NCBI GenBank assembly: GCA_009712185.1
Contig: WASQ01000112.1
Coordinates: 2,418 to 43,203, forward strand
DNA: 40,786 nucleotides
Direction of reading: 5' to 3'
Source of the DNA: Telmatospirillum sp.
Lineage (GTDB): Bacteria > Pseudomonadota > Alphaproteobacteria > Rhodospirillales > Magnetospirillaceae
A model generated the notes under the pieces. That model had not been told where the DNA came from and did not search any database. It saw only the letters and a program-made list of their open reading frames with translations. Of the stretch, positions 7,556 through 17,069 are shown piece by piece. The position numbers and the translations under genes are program-made. Every line of letters begins with the position of its first letter. The stretch's first letter is position 1.

Positions 7556-10027
7556 ATGAATGACAATGAACCTCTCAAGTTCCTGGTCATCCTGAACGAA
7601 AAGGACGATTTCGCGGAAATCCTCCGTCATCTGGAGAAGGCCCGCTGGCGCCACCGGATCTGCCGGATCGTCCGTTTCTCAGATTTGAAAGACGCTTTGA
7701 GGCACTCGTCCTGGGATTTCGTGCTCGCGGATCCGGACCTTAAAAATATGAGTGTTCCCCGCGTCCTTTCTTTGCTTCGCCAGAAATTCCCTGATGTTCC
7801 GGTGCTGATGTTGGGAGGGCACATTGGTGAGGAGCGGGCCGCAGACCTCATCACTCGAGGTGCCTGGGAATACATCCTCAAGGACAATCTGTCCCGCCTG
7901 ATCCCGGCGATCGAACGTTGCCGCAGGGCGCGGGGCAGGCGACAGGCCCGGATGACGGAGGACCGAAAGCTCAGGCAGAGCGAGGAACGGCTCCGACTGG
8001 CGCTTGGCGCTTCCCGGACCAGTGCCTGGGAATGGGACATTGTGAATGGAAAAATCCATATTCCCGCGGAATGGCAGCCTCTTGGCAGGGCGTCGCGCGG
8101 AACGACCGACCTTGCCCGCATCCTGCAACTGATCCACCCGGATGATCGTCTCCTGGTCATGCTTCATCTGGGCCGCGCTTTGCGACGGCCCCGCCCGGTC
8201 ACGGCGACGTTCCGACTGACATATCCCGACGGCCGGACGCGCAAGGTGGCCATCGAGGCGCAGCCTCATTTTGACGCGCAAGGACGACCGGTGCGGATGG
8301 TCGGCTTGATTGAGGACATCTCCGACCGCCACTCCGCCACCGCCACCATACAACTCCGCCGTGCCGCCGACATTGTGAACAGTACGCAGGAGGGTATCGT
8401 CGTCACCGATGCACAGGGAGTCATCCTGGCGGTCAACCGGGCGGCCTGCGAAATCACCGGTTTCGCCGAGGAGGAGTTGATCGGCGACAGCATGCGGCTG
8501 ATCAATTCGAACCGCCACGACATGACGTTCTTCCGGCAGATTTTCGACGTGATCGCCACCGACGGTTTCTGGCAGGGCGAAATCTGGAATCGCCGCAAAT
8601 CCGGAGAGATGTTTCCCGCCCTGATGACCATCAGCACGCTCCAGGGAGGCAACGGAGACATCGCCACCTATGTCGGGACCTTCGTCGATATGACGCGGAT
8701 CAAACAACCGGAACAGCAACTCCAGCATCTTGCCCATCACGATCCCCTGACCGATTTGCCGAACCGGTTGCTCCTGCTGTCGCGGCTCGACCACGCCATC
8801 GACCGGACAGCCAGGGACGACCGATGCGGTGCGCTTCTCACTCTCGGTCTGGATCGCTTCACGAATGTCAATGACAACCTGGGTCATCCGACCGGCGACA
8901 TGTTGTTGCAGATGGTGGCGCTGCGGTTGCGGGCACGACTGCGGGAAAGCGATACACTGGCACGGCTTGGAGGCGATGAATTCGCGGTCCTTCTTGAAGG
9001 GATCGCCGATGCGGGCGACGCCGCGACAGTCGCCCAGTCCCTGGTCGACGAAGTCGCCAAACCGTTCACCATGCCGAACGGGGCCTGTCTTTACATCGGT
9101 ATCAGCATCGGCATCAGCCTGTTCCCGGACGATGGAGACGACACCCCGTCGGTTGTCCAAAATTCCGATGCCGCGCTTCATCAGGCGAAGAGTGCCGGCG
9201 GAGGACGTTTCCGTTTCTATACAGAACAGATGACTGTTGCCGCCAATGCGCGTGCCACGCTTGAGGCGCAGTTGCGCCAAGGTGTCGAAAGCCACGAGTT
9301 CTTCCTCGACTATCAGCCCCAGGTCAGTCTCCGCGACCATAGAATGACCGGCGTCGAAGCCCTGGTCCGGTGGCGCAATCCCGCCACCGGTCTTATCCCT
9401 CCGGCCCAGTTCATTCCACTGGCCGAGGAAACCGGTCTGGTGGGGCCGCTGGGAACCTGGATCCTGGAGCAGGCCTGCCGTCAAATGAGGGGCTGGCTTG
9501 ATGCCGGTGTGACCCTTGATGTCATGACCGTCAATCTTTCGGCCGTCCAATTCCGCCAACCGGCGTTTGCCGAAACTGTTGCTGCGATTCTGGCCGATAG
9601 CGGTCTTTCGCCGGGCTGCCTGGAACTGGACATTACGGAAAGCGGCTTGATGGAACTCGGCCATGGTTCCGAAGCGACGTTGGAGGGGTTGAAGACCCTG
9701 GGAGTCAGACTGGCGATCGATGATTTCGGAACCGGATGCTCGTCCCTCGCTTATCTCCGGCGCTTGCGGATCGACAAGCTCAAGGTTGACCAAAGCTTTA
9801 TCCGCGACATCCCCGGGGATTCCTCCGCCGTCGAAATCGCCACCGCTGTGGTGGCGTTGGGGCGGACCCTGCATGTCGAGGTGCAGGCCGAAGGAGTTGA
9901 AACCGAGGATCAGCGCGACGCGCTCCGCCGCCTGGGGTGCACGACGGCGCAGGGCTTTTTGTTCGACCGCCCCCTTCCCCCGTCACTGCTGGCAGAGCGT
10001 TGGTTCCCGAGGACCGGTCCACGATGA
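7556..10027 (+). CDS. REC-PAS-PAS-GGDEF-EAL cyclic-di-GMP enzyme
   Basis: The 823-residue cytosolic protein is a predicted two-way c-di-GMP enzyme. Residues 8-120 look like a receiver domain: acidic pair D17/D18, candidate phosphoacceptor D59 in FVLADPD, and K109. Two PAS domains follow (about 145-260 and 270-382; the second has VVTDAQGVILAVNRAACEITGF). A GGDEF domain with intact GGDEF at 472-476 and an EAL domain with intact EAL at 601-603 and DDFGTGCSS come next, so both cyclase and phosphodiesterase activities are possible. I used the ATG at 7556 since it begins just before the receiver fold; a TTG at 7445 would add 37 residues. It lies 151 bases upstream of the cytochrome-porin gene and may be cotranscribed. 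No transmembrane helices are seen. Confidence 0.9.
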   Translation: MNDNEPLKFLVILNEKDDFAEILRHLEKARWRHRICRIVRFSDLKDALRHSSWDFVLADPDLKNMSVPRVLSLLRQKFPDVPVLMLGGHIGEERAADLITRGAWEYILKDNLSRLIPAIERCRRARGRRQARMTEDRKLRQSEERLRLALGASRTSAWEWDIVNGKIHIPAEWQPLGRASRGTTDLARILQLIHPDDRLLVMLHLGRALRRPRPVTATFRLTYPDGRTRKVAIEAQPHFDAQGRPVRMVGLIEDISDRHSATATIQLRRAADIVNSTQEGIVVTDAQGVILAVNRAACEITGFAEEELIGDSMRLINSNRHDMTFFRQIFDVIATDGFWQGEIWNRRKSGEMFPALMTISTLQGGNGDIATYVGTFVDMTRIKQPEQQLQHLAHHDPLTDLPNRLLLLSRLDHAIDRTARDDRCGALLTLGLDRFTNVNDNLGHPTGDMLLQMVALRLRARLRESDTLARLGGDEFAVLLEGIADAGDAATVAQSLVDEVAKPFTMPNGACLYIGISIGISLFPDDGDDTPSVVQNSDAALHQAKSAGGGRFRFYTEQMTVAANARATLEAQLRQGVESHEFFLDYQPQVSLRDHRMTGVEALVRWRNPATGLIPPAQFIPLAEETGLVGPLGTWILEQACRQMRGWLDAGVTLDVMTVNLSAVQFRQPAFAETVAAILADSGLSPGCLELDITESGLMELGHGSEATLEGLKTLGVRLAIDDFGTGCSSLAYLRRLRIDKLKVDQSFIRDIPGDSSAVEIATAVVALGRTLHVEVQAEGVETEDQRDALRRLGCTTAQGFLFDRPLPPSLLAERWFPRTGPR

Positions 10028-10178
10028 GCTCTCGGAGGGGCCGGCGGATGGCGCAGTCCCCAAATGAGGATTGGTGAAAATTATCAATTAATCACTTATG
10101 GCAAGGGCCCGTTCTTCAAAGACGACCGTCACATTCAGTCAAACCGGCAGGGTCTTCACCGGAAAGGAAACCGTCGCC

Positions 10179-11621
10179 ATGGGCAATCATCGCGTATTTC
10201 CATTCTCCTTGACCTCTGTTTTCTCCTGTCCCGCCCTATCAGCACGTCGCCGCCCGCGCCGCATCCCGCTGATAGCGGCACTTTCGGGTGTGATTCTCCT
10301 CCTTGCCGGCAGCCTGCCGGCAAGGGCTCTTCCCAGTTTCGCCGCCCAGACCGGTCAACCGTGCGCAGCCTGCCATGTCGGCGCTTTCGGCCCGCAACTG
10401 ACCCAGTTCGGGCGAGACTTCAAGCTCTACGGCTATGTCGCGGCGGAGCCGGGGAAAAGTCATTTTCCACCGATCTCACTCAGCGACCAGATGGTCTTCA
10501 CCCACACCCAGAAAGACCAGCCCCCGGGGTCGGTGTTTCCCCCGCGGTTCAGCAAAAACGATAATTTCTCACCAGGGCAGGAAGTATCGATTTACTACGC
10601 GGGAACGATTATCCCCAAAGAACTGGGCGGTTTTATCGAAGTCCATTACGAATCGGCGAGCAGCACGATCTCGCTCTCCAATGTCGATATCCGACATGCG
10701 CAGGAAGGACGTCTCTTCGGATCCGATATGGTCTGGGGGGTGACGCTCAATGACAGCCCGGCCGTCACCGACATCTGGAATTCGACGCCTGTCTGGGGAT
10801 TTCCTTATTATTCGTCCGCGTTGGCCCCCACGCCGGTCGCGGACACCGTCCTCGGCCAGACCTCCACCAATGCGTTCGGCCTCGGCCTTTACGGCCTGTG
10901 GAGAGAGCTGCTTTATCTGGAATTCGATCTCTATCGGCAGCTTCCCAAGGGGGCAAACCAGGTCCTGGGGCATCCGATCGCCAATATCGACATCGCGGAC
11001 GACGTGACCCCTTACTGGCGGGCGGCGATCCAGCATCTTTTCGACAATGACCGGCAATATGTCGAGATCGGCACCCTGGGTCTGTCGACGTCCATTCGTC
11101 CAGGCGGCGACAATTCGACAAGTCATCATGACCACTATCTCGATGTCGGCGTCGATGCCAACTATCAGTGGTACGCCGATCCCAACGACGTCCGGGCTCC
11201 GGTTGTTTCCGCGCACGCCATCTATCTTCACGAGGACCAGAGTCTCGATGCCAGCCGGATCCTGTCCGGGTCCAATGCGAAGGACCATTTGGATACGTTC
11301 CGCGCCGACGTCTCCGTCGCCATCGATGCGACCTACACGCCGACCATCGGGTATTTCCGCAGGACAGGATCGACCGATCCCTCCGGTCATTGGGGCACCG
11401 ATGTCACCGGAAACACTGTGACGAATCCGAAAAGCGCCGGATGGGTCTGGGAAATGACCTATGTGCCCTGGGGCAAACCCGACTCCCTTTTCCAGCACAC
11501 CAACATGCGATTGACGGCGCAATACACCTATTACACGGCCTTCAATGGAACATCCACGCATGCGACAGACAATAATACCCTGATGCTGATGGTGCATTTT
11601 ACACTTGGCGTTAATAACTGA
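10179..11621 (+). CDS. Cyc2-like outer-membrane monohaem cytochrome fused to a porin-type beta-barrel
   Basis: The 480-residue product has a basic N-terminus (RRRPRR), a hydrophobic signal segment and likely cleavage near PARA. The mature protein begins LPSFAAQTGQPCAACHVG, with one c-type haem site (C62-x2-C65-H66). This closely follows the A-x-P-x-F-A-R-Q-T-G-x2-C-x2-CH signature of fused cytochrome-porins such as Cyc2, the outer-membrane Fe(II) oxidase. The rest has alternating aromatic and polar segments typical of an outer-membrane barrel, ending MLMVHFTLGVNN. I chose the ATG at 10179 (AGGA at 10165-10168) over one at 10098. The next gene encodes a periplasmic cupredoxin, a natural electron acceptor. 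Many such fusions occur outside known iron oxidisers, so the substrate is unproven. Confidence 0.75.
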   Translation: MGNHRVFPFSLTSVFSCPALSARRRPRRIPLIAALSGVILLLAGSLPARALPSFAAQTGQPCAACHVGAFGPQLTQFGRDFKLYGYVAAEPGKSHFPPISLSDQMVFTHTQKDQPPGSVFPPRFSKNDNFSPGQEVSIYYAGTIIPKELGGFIEVHYESASSTISLSNVDIRHAQEGRLFGSDMVWGVTLNDSPAVTDIWNSTPVWGFPYYSSALAPTPVADTVLGQTSTNAFGLGLYGLWRELLYLEFDLYRQLPKGANQVLGHPIANIDIADDVTPYWRAAIQHLFDNDRQYVEIGTLGLSTSIRPGGDNSTSHHDHYLDVGVDANYQWYADPNDVRAPVVSAHAIYLHEDQSLDASRILSGSNAKDHLDTFRADVSVAIDATYTPTIGYFRRTGSTDPSGHWGTDVTGNTVTNPKSAGWVWEMTYVPWGKPDSLFQHTNMRLTAQYTYYTAFNGTSTHATDNNTLMLMVHFTLGVNN

Positions 11622-11649
11622 GCTCAATTTCGTGAAAAGGCTGGTGAAA

Positions 11650-11973
11650 ATGCGAAAAATATCGACAGCTTCAATCGTTGTTGCATGCTGCGCGATACTG
11701 CCATCGGCAGATGCGGCAGACATCTCGATAGATCAGGCCAATAAAACATTCAGTCAACCATCTGTGACGGTCAAAACCGGAGACCGCCTCATCTTCAAGA
11801 ATGGTGATGATGTGACACACAACATCACCATCGAGGATAAGGATGGCAACGGTGACGACAAGGGAATGCAGAAGCCGGGAGAGGAGATTTCCGAGAAATT
11901 CGACGCGGCCGGTGAGTTCACAGCCCGGTGCCAGATCCACCCACGCATGAAAATGAAAATTACCGTTCAGTAA
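11650..11973 (+). CDS. Small periplasmic cupredoxin (plastocyanin-like)
   Basis: This 107-residue protein has a signal peptide (cleavage probably after SADA) and one cupredoxin domain. The type 1 copper ligands are visible: H57 in DVTHNI, then C94, H97 and M100 in CQIHPRM. Such proteins carry single electrons in the periplasm. It starts 28 bases after the cytochrome-porin, with AAGG about nine bases before the ATG; an in-frame TTG at 11605 is rejected because it precedes the signal peptide. Position between an outer-membrane cytochrome and a multicopper oxidase suggests it shuttles electrons between them, comparable with the role of rusticyanin beside Cyc2; this is inference. Confidence 0.88.
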   Translation: MRKISTASIVVACCAILPSADAADISIDQANKTFSQPSVTVKTGDRLIFKNGDDVTHNITIEDKDGNGDDKGMQKPGEEISEKFDAAGEFTARCQIHPRMKMKITVQ

Positions 11974-12012
11974 AAATAAGAAATCCATACACAACCGTCT
12001 ACTGAGGGACAG

Positions 12013-15003
12013 ATGCGGGATAACGGATTCATTACAGCCCATGAGATCGACGTTCTGGAGAACATGCAAATTGTTTCCAAAACGGATCCTGGTGGGCGAA
12101 TTACGTTTGTGAATCAGGACTTCATTGATATCAGTGGTTTTTCAATCGAGGAACTGATTGGCGCCCCGCACAATATTGTCCGCCATCCGGACATGCCCCC
12201 GGAGGCCTTTGCCGATCTCTGGACCACGATCAAGGGGGGATCGCCCTGGCAGGGATTAGTCAAGAACCGGTGCAAAAATGGCGATTTCTATTGGGTTCAA
12301 GCGTCTGTCACCCCCCTTGTGGAGGCCGGGACCGCGGTGGGATATATCTCCGTGCGGTCGCGCCCCAATCGAAAGGATGTGGAAGCCGCTGAGGCGGTCT
12401 ATGCCCGTTTCAGAAACCGCAGCAATGGAACGCTCAGATTTTCCGGCGGCCGTGTCATCGACATGGGCCTTGCCGCCCGCATCTCGCGCTCGTTTTCCAG
12501 TATCGTCTTCAGGCTGAACGCCGCCTTCCTTCTGCTGATCATTCTCAGTATTGCCGTTGGCGGCACCAGCCTCTCCGGTATGCGGCTGTCCAATGAATCG
12601 CTGCGACAGGTTTACGAGGACCGCGCCGTCCCGATCGTTCAGCTCGCCAAGATCAACGACCAGGTGCGCGACGTCGCGTTCCAGATGGCGCTTTTGCAGA
12701 ACGAACTGACAGCGGGAAACCCGGTCGCCGCCCGCGCCGGGCGTATCCGCAAGATCGTCGATCAGGTGACCCTCCAGATCGGCAAGGTCGAGGGATGGAT
12801 GGCGACCGCCGAGGAGAAGGACGCGGGACGCAAACTGGCGGATGCGGTCGGGACGTTTTTCGGAACGGTCGTCACGCCGGCGCTCGACGCCGCGGGCCGC
12901 AACGATGGGGAGGCCGTCAAAAAGCTGACATCACAATTGGCGTCGGTGTTTCATAACGTGACCGTCGCGCAACAGGAGCTGTTCGGCGTCGAAATCCTGG
13001 GGGCCGGCGACGCATATGAGGCGGCAAGCCGGCATTTCCATATCCTGGCCGGTGTCGTGGCCGGTGCCATTCTGTTTGCCATCCTGGCGTCCATTCTGCT
13101 GGGCCGGTTCCTGTTACAGTCGATTCACCGGCCGATGAAACGCCTGGAATCCTATTTCATCGACATCGCCCGCAACGATTTCCAGAAGGACATCCCGCAG
13201 GAAGCCGCCAGGGAATTCTGGCACACCATCGCGATGTTGCAGGCGATGAAGGTCCGGCTCGCCGTTTCAGTCCACGAGAATGCCGCCATCAGCAGGCAAT
13301 CGCAGGAGTTGATTCACCGCGAAATGCTGACGCTGACCGAAGTTCTGGACGGCGAAATCCAGGAAACCGTCACCGACATCTCCTCGCAGGCCCACAGGTT
13401 AAACGACAGCGCCGTCCGCCTTTCCCAGATCGCCGCCGATCTTCACAATTCGACGGAACAGGCGACCCTGTCCATTTCCACGGCGGCCGGCAATGTCCAG
13501 ACGATGGCAAGTGCGACGACCGAACTGGAAACGTCCAGCCGGGAAATTCTGGCCCAGGTGGCCAACAGCTCGCGCCTCGCGGCGTCGGCCCGCGAGCGGG
13601 GAGATGATGCCAGTCACAAGGTTGCGACGGTCACGGATGCCGCGGCCCGGATCGGCAATGTCGTCGGGATGATCCAGGCCATTGCCGGACAGACGCGGAT
13701 GCTGGCCCTCAATGCCACCATCGAGGCCCAGCGGGCTGGCGATGCCGGCAAAGGATTTGCCGTCGTCGCCGACGAAGTGAAGGGCCTTGCCCGCCAGACG
13801 GAAAGCGGCATAGCCAATGTTCAGGCGCAGACCGGCGAGATCGACCGGACCACAAGGGATGCGGCCGACACAGTGGCCTCGGTCGTCGAAGCGATCCGGG
13901 ATATCGACGCGATCGGAACGGAAGTGGCCCGCGCCGCCGATGAACAGAGATCCGCGACCAGTGAAATTATGAAAAGCGCGGTCCAGGCGGCGGAGCATAC
14001 CGCGTCCGTTTCCGATCAGATGAAGGCCATGATGCAGGGCGTCGATATGACGAGCCGGACGGCCGCCAGGGTTTCCGATCTGGCGTCGATGGTCAGCCGG
14101 GACATCGGGTCTCTGCAACGGCGGCTGAATGCCGTTCTGCGGTCGTCCTACGGATCCGATCATGAGGCGGATGGCCGGGTTTCGGCGGCAATCCCGTTCA
14201 CCGCCAATTTCGGAAGTCAGCGATATGACGGATACACCGGAGATCTGTCGACACGGGGGGCGCTTTTGATCGTCGCCTCCCGGGGCATGCCGGAAACGGA
14301 TGTCGGCACCGTCACATTTGAGACTGTCGGCACAGTCAATGCCCGCGTCCTGACGGAAAGCGCCTCGGGATTCCATGTCCGTTTCGAAGATGTGGCCCAT
14401 CGCGACGCGGAGGCCTTGCGGCGGGCCATTGACAGGGCGGCCCGGGAGGATCAGGGCTATCACGAGATCGCGACAGGCGTGGCGCAACGTGCGATCGAGG
14501 CCGCCGACAAAGCCCTGAGCGCCGGGACGCTGACCCGGGCTGAACTGTTTTCGATCGATTACGATCCGATCGCGGGAACGGATCCGCGCCAGTTCCTGGC
14601 GGGTCATACCCTCTTCGCCGAAGCCGCATTCTGCCCGCTTTTGGAGGAGGCTCTGGCGCGGGACGATCGGATCGCCTTTTGCTGCATCACCGATCGCAAC
14701 GGCTATGTCGCCGCTCATAACCGGAAATTCTCCGAGCCGCAACGCCCCGGCGACCGCGACTGGAATACGGCCCATAGCCGCAACCGGCGGATTTTCGAGG
14801 ACCGGAATGGCATTCTGGCGGCAAGAAATACCAGGCCCATCCTGTCCCAGACCTATGCCCGCGACATGGGGGGACAGGGATTTGTGCTTTTGAAGGAGAT
14901 CGACGCGCCGATCACGATTGACGGGGAGCACTGGGGCGCCGTCCGTCTGGGCCTGAAACTGGACCAACGGGTCTCGGGCGATTCCGGAGGCGGCGGAAAA
15001 TGA
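12013..15003 (+). CDS. Aer-like PAS chemoreceptor with PilZ-like and C-terminal sensory domains
   Basis: The 996-residue receptor begins with an Aer-type PAS domain (about 15-118; [17 protein letters not shown] and [10 protein letters not shown] are typical). TM1 (about 168-187), a periplasmic four-helix-like segment, TM2 (about 343-365) and a HAMP-like linker follow. The signalling domain spans roughly 440-710, with hairpin tip [17 protein letters not shown]; most receptors have [16 protein letters not shown], so the tip is altered. Residues 720-795 resemble PilZ, with DLSTRG matching D/NxSxxG, but the RxxxR motif is missing. Residues 845-985 form a conserved-looking sensory module ([25 protein letters not shown]). 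GAGGGA precedes the ATG. Its stop overlaps the start of the multicopper oxidase gene, implying coupled expression. Likely role: energy or redox taxis. Confidence 0.9.
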   Translation: MRDNGFITAHEIDVLENMQIVSKTDPGGRITFVNQDFIDISGFSIEELIGAPHNIVRHPDMPPEAFADLWTTIKGGSPWQGLVKNRCKNGDFYWVQASVTPLVEAGTAVGYISVRSRPNRKDVEAAEAVYARFRNRSNGTLRFSGGRVIDMGLAARISRSFSSIVFRLNAAFLLLIILSIAVGGTSLSGMRLSNESLRQVYEDRAVPIVQLAKINDQVRDVAFQMALLQNELTAGNPVAARAGRIRKIVDQVTLQIGKVEGWMATAEEKDAGRKLADAVGTFFGTVVTPALDAAGRNDGEAVKKLTSQLASVFHNVTVAQQELFGVEILGAGDAYEAASRHFHILAGVVAGAILFAILASILLGRFLLQSIHRPMKRLESYFIDIARNDFQKDIPQEAAREFWHTIAMLQAMKVRLAVSVHENAAISRQSQELIHREMLTLTEVLDGEIQETVTDISSQAHRLNDSAVRLSQIAADLHNSTEQATLSISTAAGNVQTMASATTELETSSREILAQVANSSRLAASARERGDDASHKVATVTDAAARIGNVVGMIQAIAGQTRMLALNATIEAQRAGDAGKGFAVVADEVKGLARQTESGIANVQAQTGEIDRTTRDAADTVASVVEAIRDIDAIGTEVARAADEQRSATSEIMKSAVQAAEHTASVSDQMKAMMQGVDMTSRTAARVSDLASMVSRDIGSLQRRLNAVLRSSYGSDHEADGRVSAAIPFTANFGSQRYDGYTGDLSTRGALLIVASRGMPETDVGTVTFETVGTVNARVLTESASGFHVRFEDVAHRDAEALRRAIDRAAREDQGYHEIATGVAQRAIEAADKALSAGTLTRAELFSIDYDPIAGTDPRQFLAGHTLFAEAAFCPLLEEALARDDRIAFCCITDRNGYVAAHNRKFSEPQRPGDRDWNTAHSRNRRIFEDRNGILAARNTRPILSQTYARDMGGQGFVLLKEIDAPITIDGEHWGAVRLGLKLDQRVSGDSGGGGK

Positions 15004-17069
15004 TCCGCTGGATGGGATGGTTGCTGCCCGTTCTGACACTGATCACCAGCCTGTTCCCGCTTTTCCCGGCATCGGCTGCCGAAGATCCGGACCTTCCCCG
15101 CCCCCCGGAAATCACCAGCCGGCATGGCGTCCTGCGGGTAACGCTGGTCGCCGGCCCGCAAACTGTGGTTATCGACGGAGTTTCCTTCAACGCGCAAACG
15201 TTCAACGGCAGCTATGCCGGCCCTCTTCTGCGCGTTCATCCGGGAGACCGGATGATTATCCGGCTGGTCAACCATCTGACAGAATCTACCAACCTTCATT
15301 TTCACGGCATCCAGACGTCGCCACGGGGCAACGGCGACAATGTCGCCGTCGTCGTCCGTCCCGGCCGGGAATTCACCTACCGGATCCGCATCCCGGAGTT
15401 CCAGCCTCCCGGAATGTACTGGTATCACTCCCACTACCACGGCATGGCACAGAAGCAGGTCAATGCCGGTCTGAGCGGCGGATTGCTGGTCGAAGGGCTG
15501 TCACGGCGGATTCCCGAATTGGCGGCAGTCCGGGACCGTGTTCTGGTTGTCAAGGATCATGAGATCGAAGAGGACGCCCCCGACGCCGAACAATCGCCCG
15601 ACCGTCACAATCTTCTGGTATCCGTCAATGGCGCGGCCGGTTTCACGATCCGGATGCGCTCCGGCGAGACGGAACTGTGGCACATCAGCAACCAGAGCTC
15701 CGACCGGCTGCTGCATCTTTCCATCTCCCAGCATGACCTGAGAATCGTCGGGGTCGACGGCGATACCGTCACCCATGCCTTTTCCGACCGCGCGGTGGTG
15801 GATGTTCTGCCCAGCGGTCGGGTCAGCGCCCTGATCACAGCCCGGGCCCCCGGCCGCTACGAGATCCGTGCCAACAAGGTTCTGACCGGCCAGGGGCCGA
15901 ACCAGACGCTTTATCGCGTTGTGGGATGGCTGGATGTTTCCGGGTCTGATGTCAGCGAGACCTTTCAGGGAATCAGGCGTTTTCCGGGACAGAGAGATTT
16001 GCGGGACGCGAAAATCGACGTCAAACGAACCGTGATTTTTTCGCAATCACAAGATGGGCGACAGTTTTTCGTCGACGGACGCACCTTCGATCACCTTCGG
16101 ACCGATGCGCGCGTTCCATTGGGAAACATTGAGGAATGGACGATCCGCAATCTGTCCTATGACCTGCATGTGTTCCACATTCACCAGTTGCCCTTTCAGG
16201 TGGTGGAGGTCAATGGCTCTCCCAGGCCGTTCGACGGTTATGTCGACACGGCCGCAGTCCCGGAGGTCGGCGAAATCAAGATCCGTCTGGCTTTCACCAA
16301 CCCCGAGATCGCGGGGCGCTTCGTTTACCACTGCCATCTGCTGGAACATGAGGACAAGGGCATGATGGCGACCATCGAGGTCTATGACCCGGCCGTCCTG
16401 CGAAGGACCGTCGCGCGTCGTCCGAAATTCACTCTGACCGACCAGAGGGGGACAAAAGTCACGGAACACAGTCTGGCCGGACATTATTCCCTGATCTATT
16501 TCGGCTACACCCATTGCGGGGATCTTTGCCCAACCACCCTGTCGACCATGGCCGATGCCCTGGACGCGCTGCGACCCCGCCTGCCCCCCATCCTGCCCGT
16601 CATGGTTACAGTCGATCCCGATCGCGACCGGCCTGCCGATCTTGGGGAGTATGTCGCCCAGTTCAGCCCGGCCATGCTGGGATTAACGGGACCGTCCGCC
16701 AACATTCTTGCCCTGGCGCGCCAGTTTGGCGCCTTTTTCGAACGGGCGGGCAGTGGCGAGGATTACACGATCGACCACACCTCCGACCTTTATCTCGTCG
16801 GTCCGGACGGACGTTTCCTCGCCACTTTTCCCTACGGCCTGTCCTCCGGGGATCTGGCGGACGCGATCGCCGCCAAAATCCAGTCCCCCGGCGACGACAC
16901 GTCGCCCCAGCCCGTCAGCCGCTCTGACGACGATCAGTCGTCCTCCAATCCCGTACCGAAGGCCGGATGGAAGGTGACCGCGCCAGCCGGCGCAGCACCC
17001 ACCAGCGGCAAGGCCAGCACCACCTCCGGCGAAACGCCCTCCAGCGCCAGACAGGAAACCGACCGGTAG
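15000..17069 (+). CDS. Multicopper oxidase fused to a SCO1/SenC domain
   Basis: The 689-residue exported protein (signal peptide cleaved near FPASAA) carries a full multicopper oxidase and a SCO domain. All four copper motifs are present: HFHG (H100, H102), WYHSHYHG (H143, H145), HVFHIH (H390, H393, H395) and [12 protein letters not shown] (H444, C445, H446, H450, M455). The SCO domain follows at about 476-628 with THCGDLC (C506, C510), VTVDPDRD and H593 in [16 protein letters not shown] proteins deliver copper or reduce thiols, so the fusion may load its own oxidase. GGAGG at 14986-14990 and an ATGA overlap couple it to the chemoreceptor. The last 50 residues are Ser/Thr/Pro-rich and run antisense through a convergent gene, suggesting a lost stop. 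The substrate (Cu(I), Fe(II), Mn(II) or organic) is unknown. Confidence 0.9.
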   Translation: MIRWMGWLLPVLTLITSLFPLFPASAAEDPDLPRPPEITSRHGVLRVTLVAGPQTVVIDGVSFNAQTFNGSYAGPLLRVHPGDRMIIRLVNHLTESTNLHFHGIQTSPRGNGDNVAVVVRPGREFTYRIRIPEFQPPGMYWYHSHYHGMAQKQVNAGLSGGLLVEGLSRRIPELAAVRDRVLVVKDHEIEEDAPDAEQSPDRHNLLVSVNGAAGFTIRMRSGETELWHISNQSSDRLLHLSISQHDLRIVGVDGDTVTHAFSDRAVVDVLPSGRVSALITARAPGRYEIRANKVLTGQGPNQTLYRVVGWLDVSGSDVSETFQGIRRFPGQRDLRDAKIDVKRTVIFSQSQDGRQFFVDGRTFDHLRTDARVPLGNIEEWTIRNLSYDLHVFHIHQLPFQVVEVNGSPRPFDGYVDTAAVPEVGEIKIRLAFTNPEIAGRFVYHCHLLEHEDKGMMATIEVYDPAVLRRTVARRPKFTLTDQRGTKVTEHSLAGHYSLIYFGYTHCGDLCPTTLSTMADALDALRPRLPPILPVMVTVDPDRDRPADLGEYVAQFSPAMLGLTGPSANILALARQFGAFFERAGSGEDYTIDHTSDLYLVGPDGRFLATFPYGLSSGDLADAIAAKIQSPGDDTSPQPVSRSDDDQSSSNPVPKAGWKVTAPAGAAPTSGKASTTSGETPSSARQETDR

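Noticed and set aside
7372-7563. 63-codon frame before the GGDEF-EAL gene
   Set aside because: No ribosome-binding site, no recognisable product, and it overlaps the possible upstream start of the larger gene.
7679-9874. 731-codon minus-strand frame opposite the GGDEF-EAL gene
   Set aside because: The plus-strand frame has a full chain of conserved domains with intact catalytic motifs; the minus frame has none and no ribosome-binding site.
10063-10110. FNR-like site in the AT-rich stretch before the cytochrome-porin gene
   Set aside because: TTGGT and ATCAA are seven bases apart instead of four, and the remaining sequence is not symmetrical. No convincing FNR or CRP box could be found there.
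14172-14397. Full c-di-GMP-binding PilZ domain in the chemoreceptor
   Set aside because: The D/NxSxxG motif is present but the RxxxR motif that contacts c-di-GMP is not, so binding is not claimed; only a PilZ-like fold is proposed.
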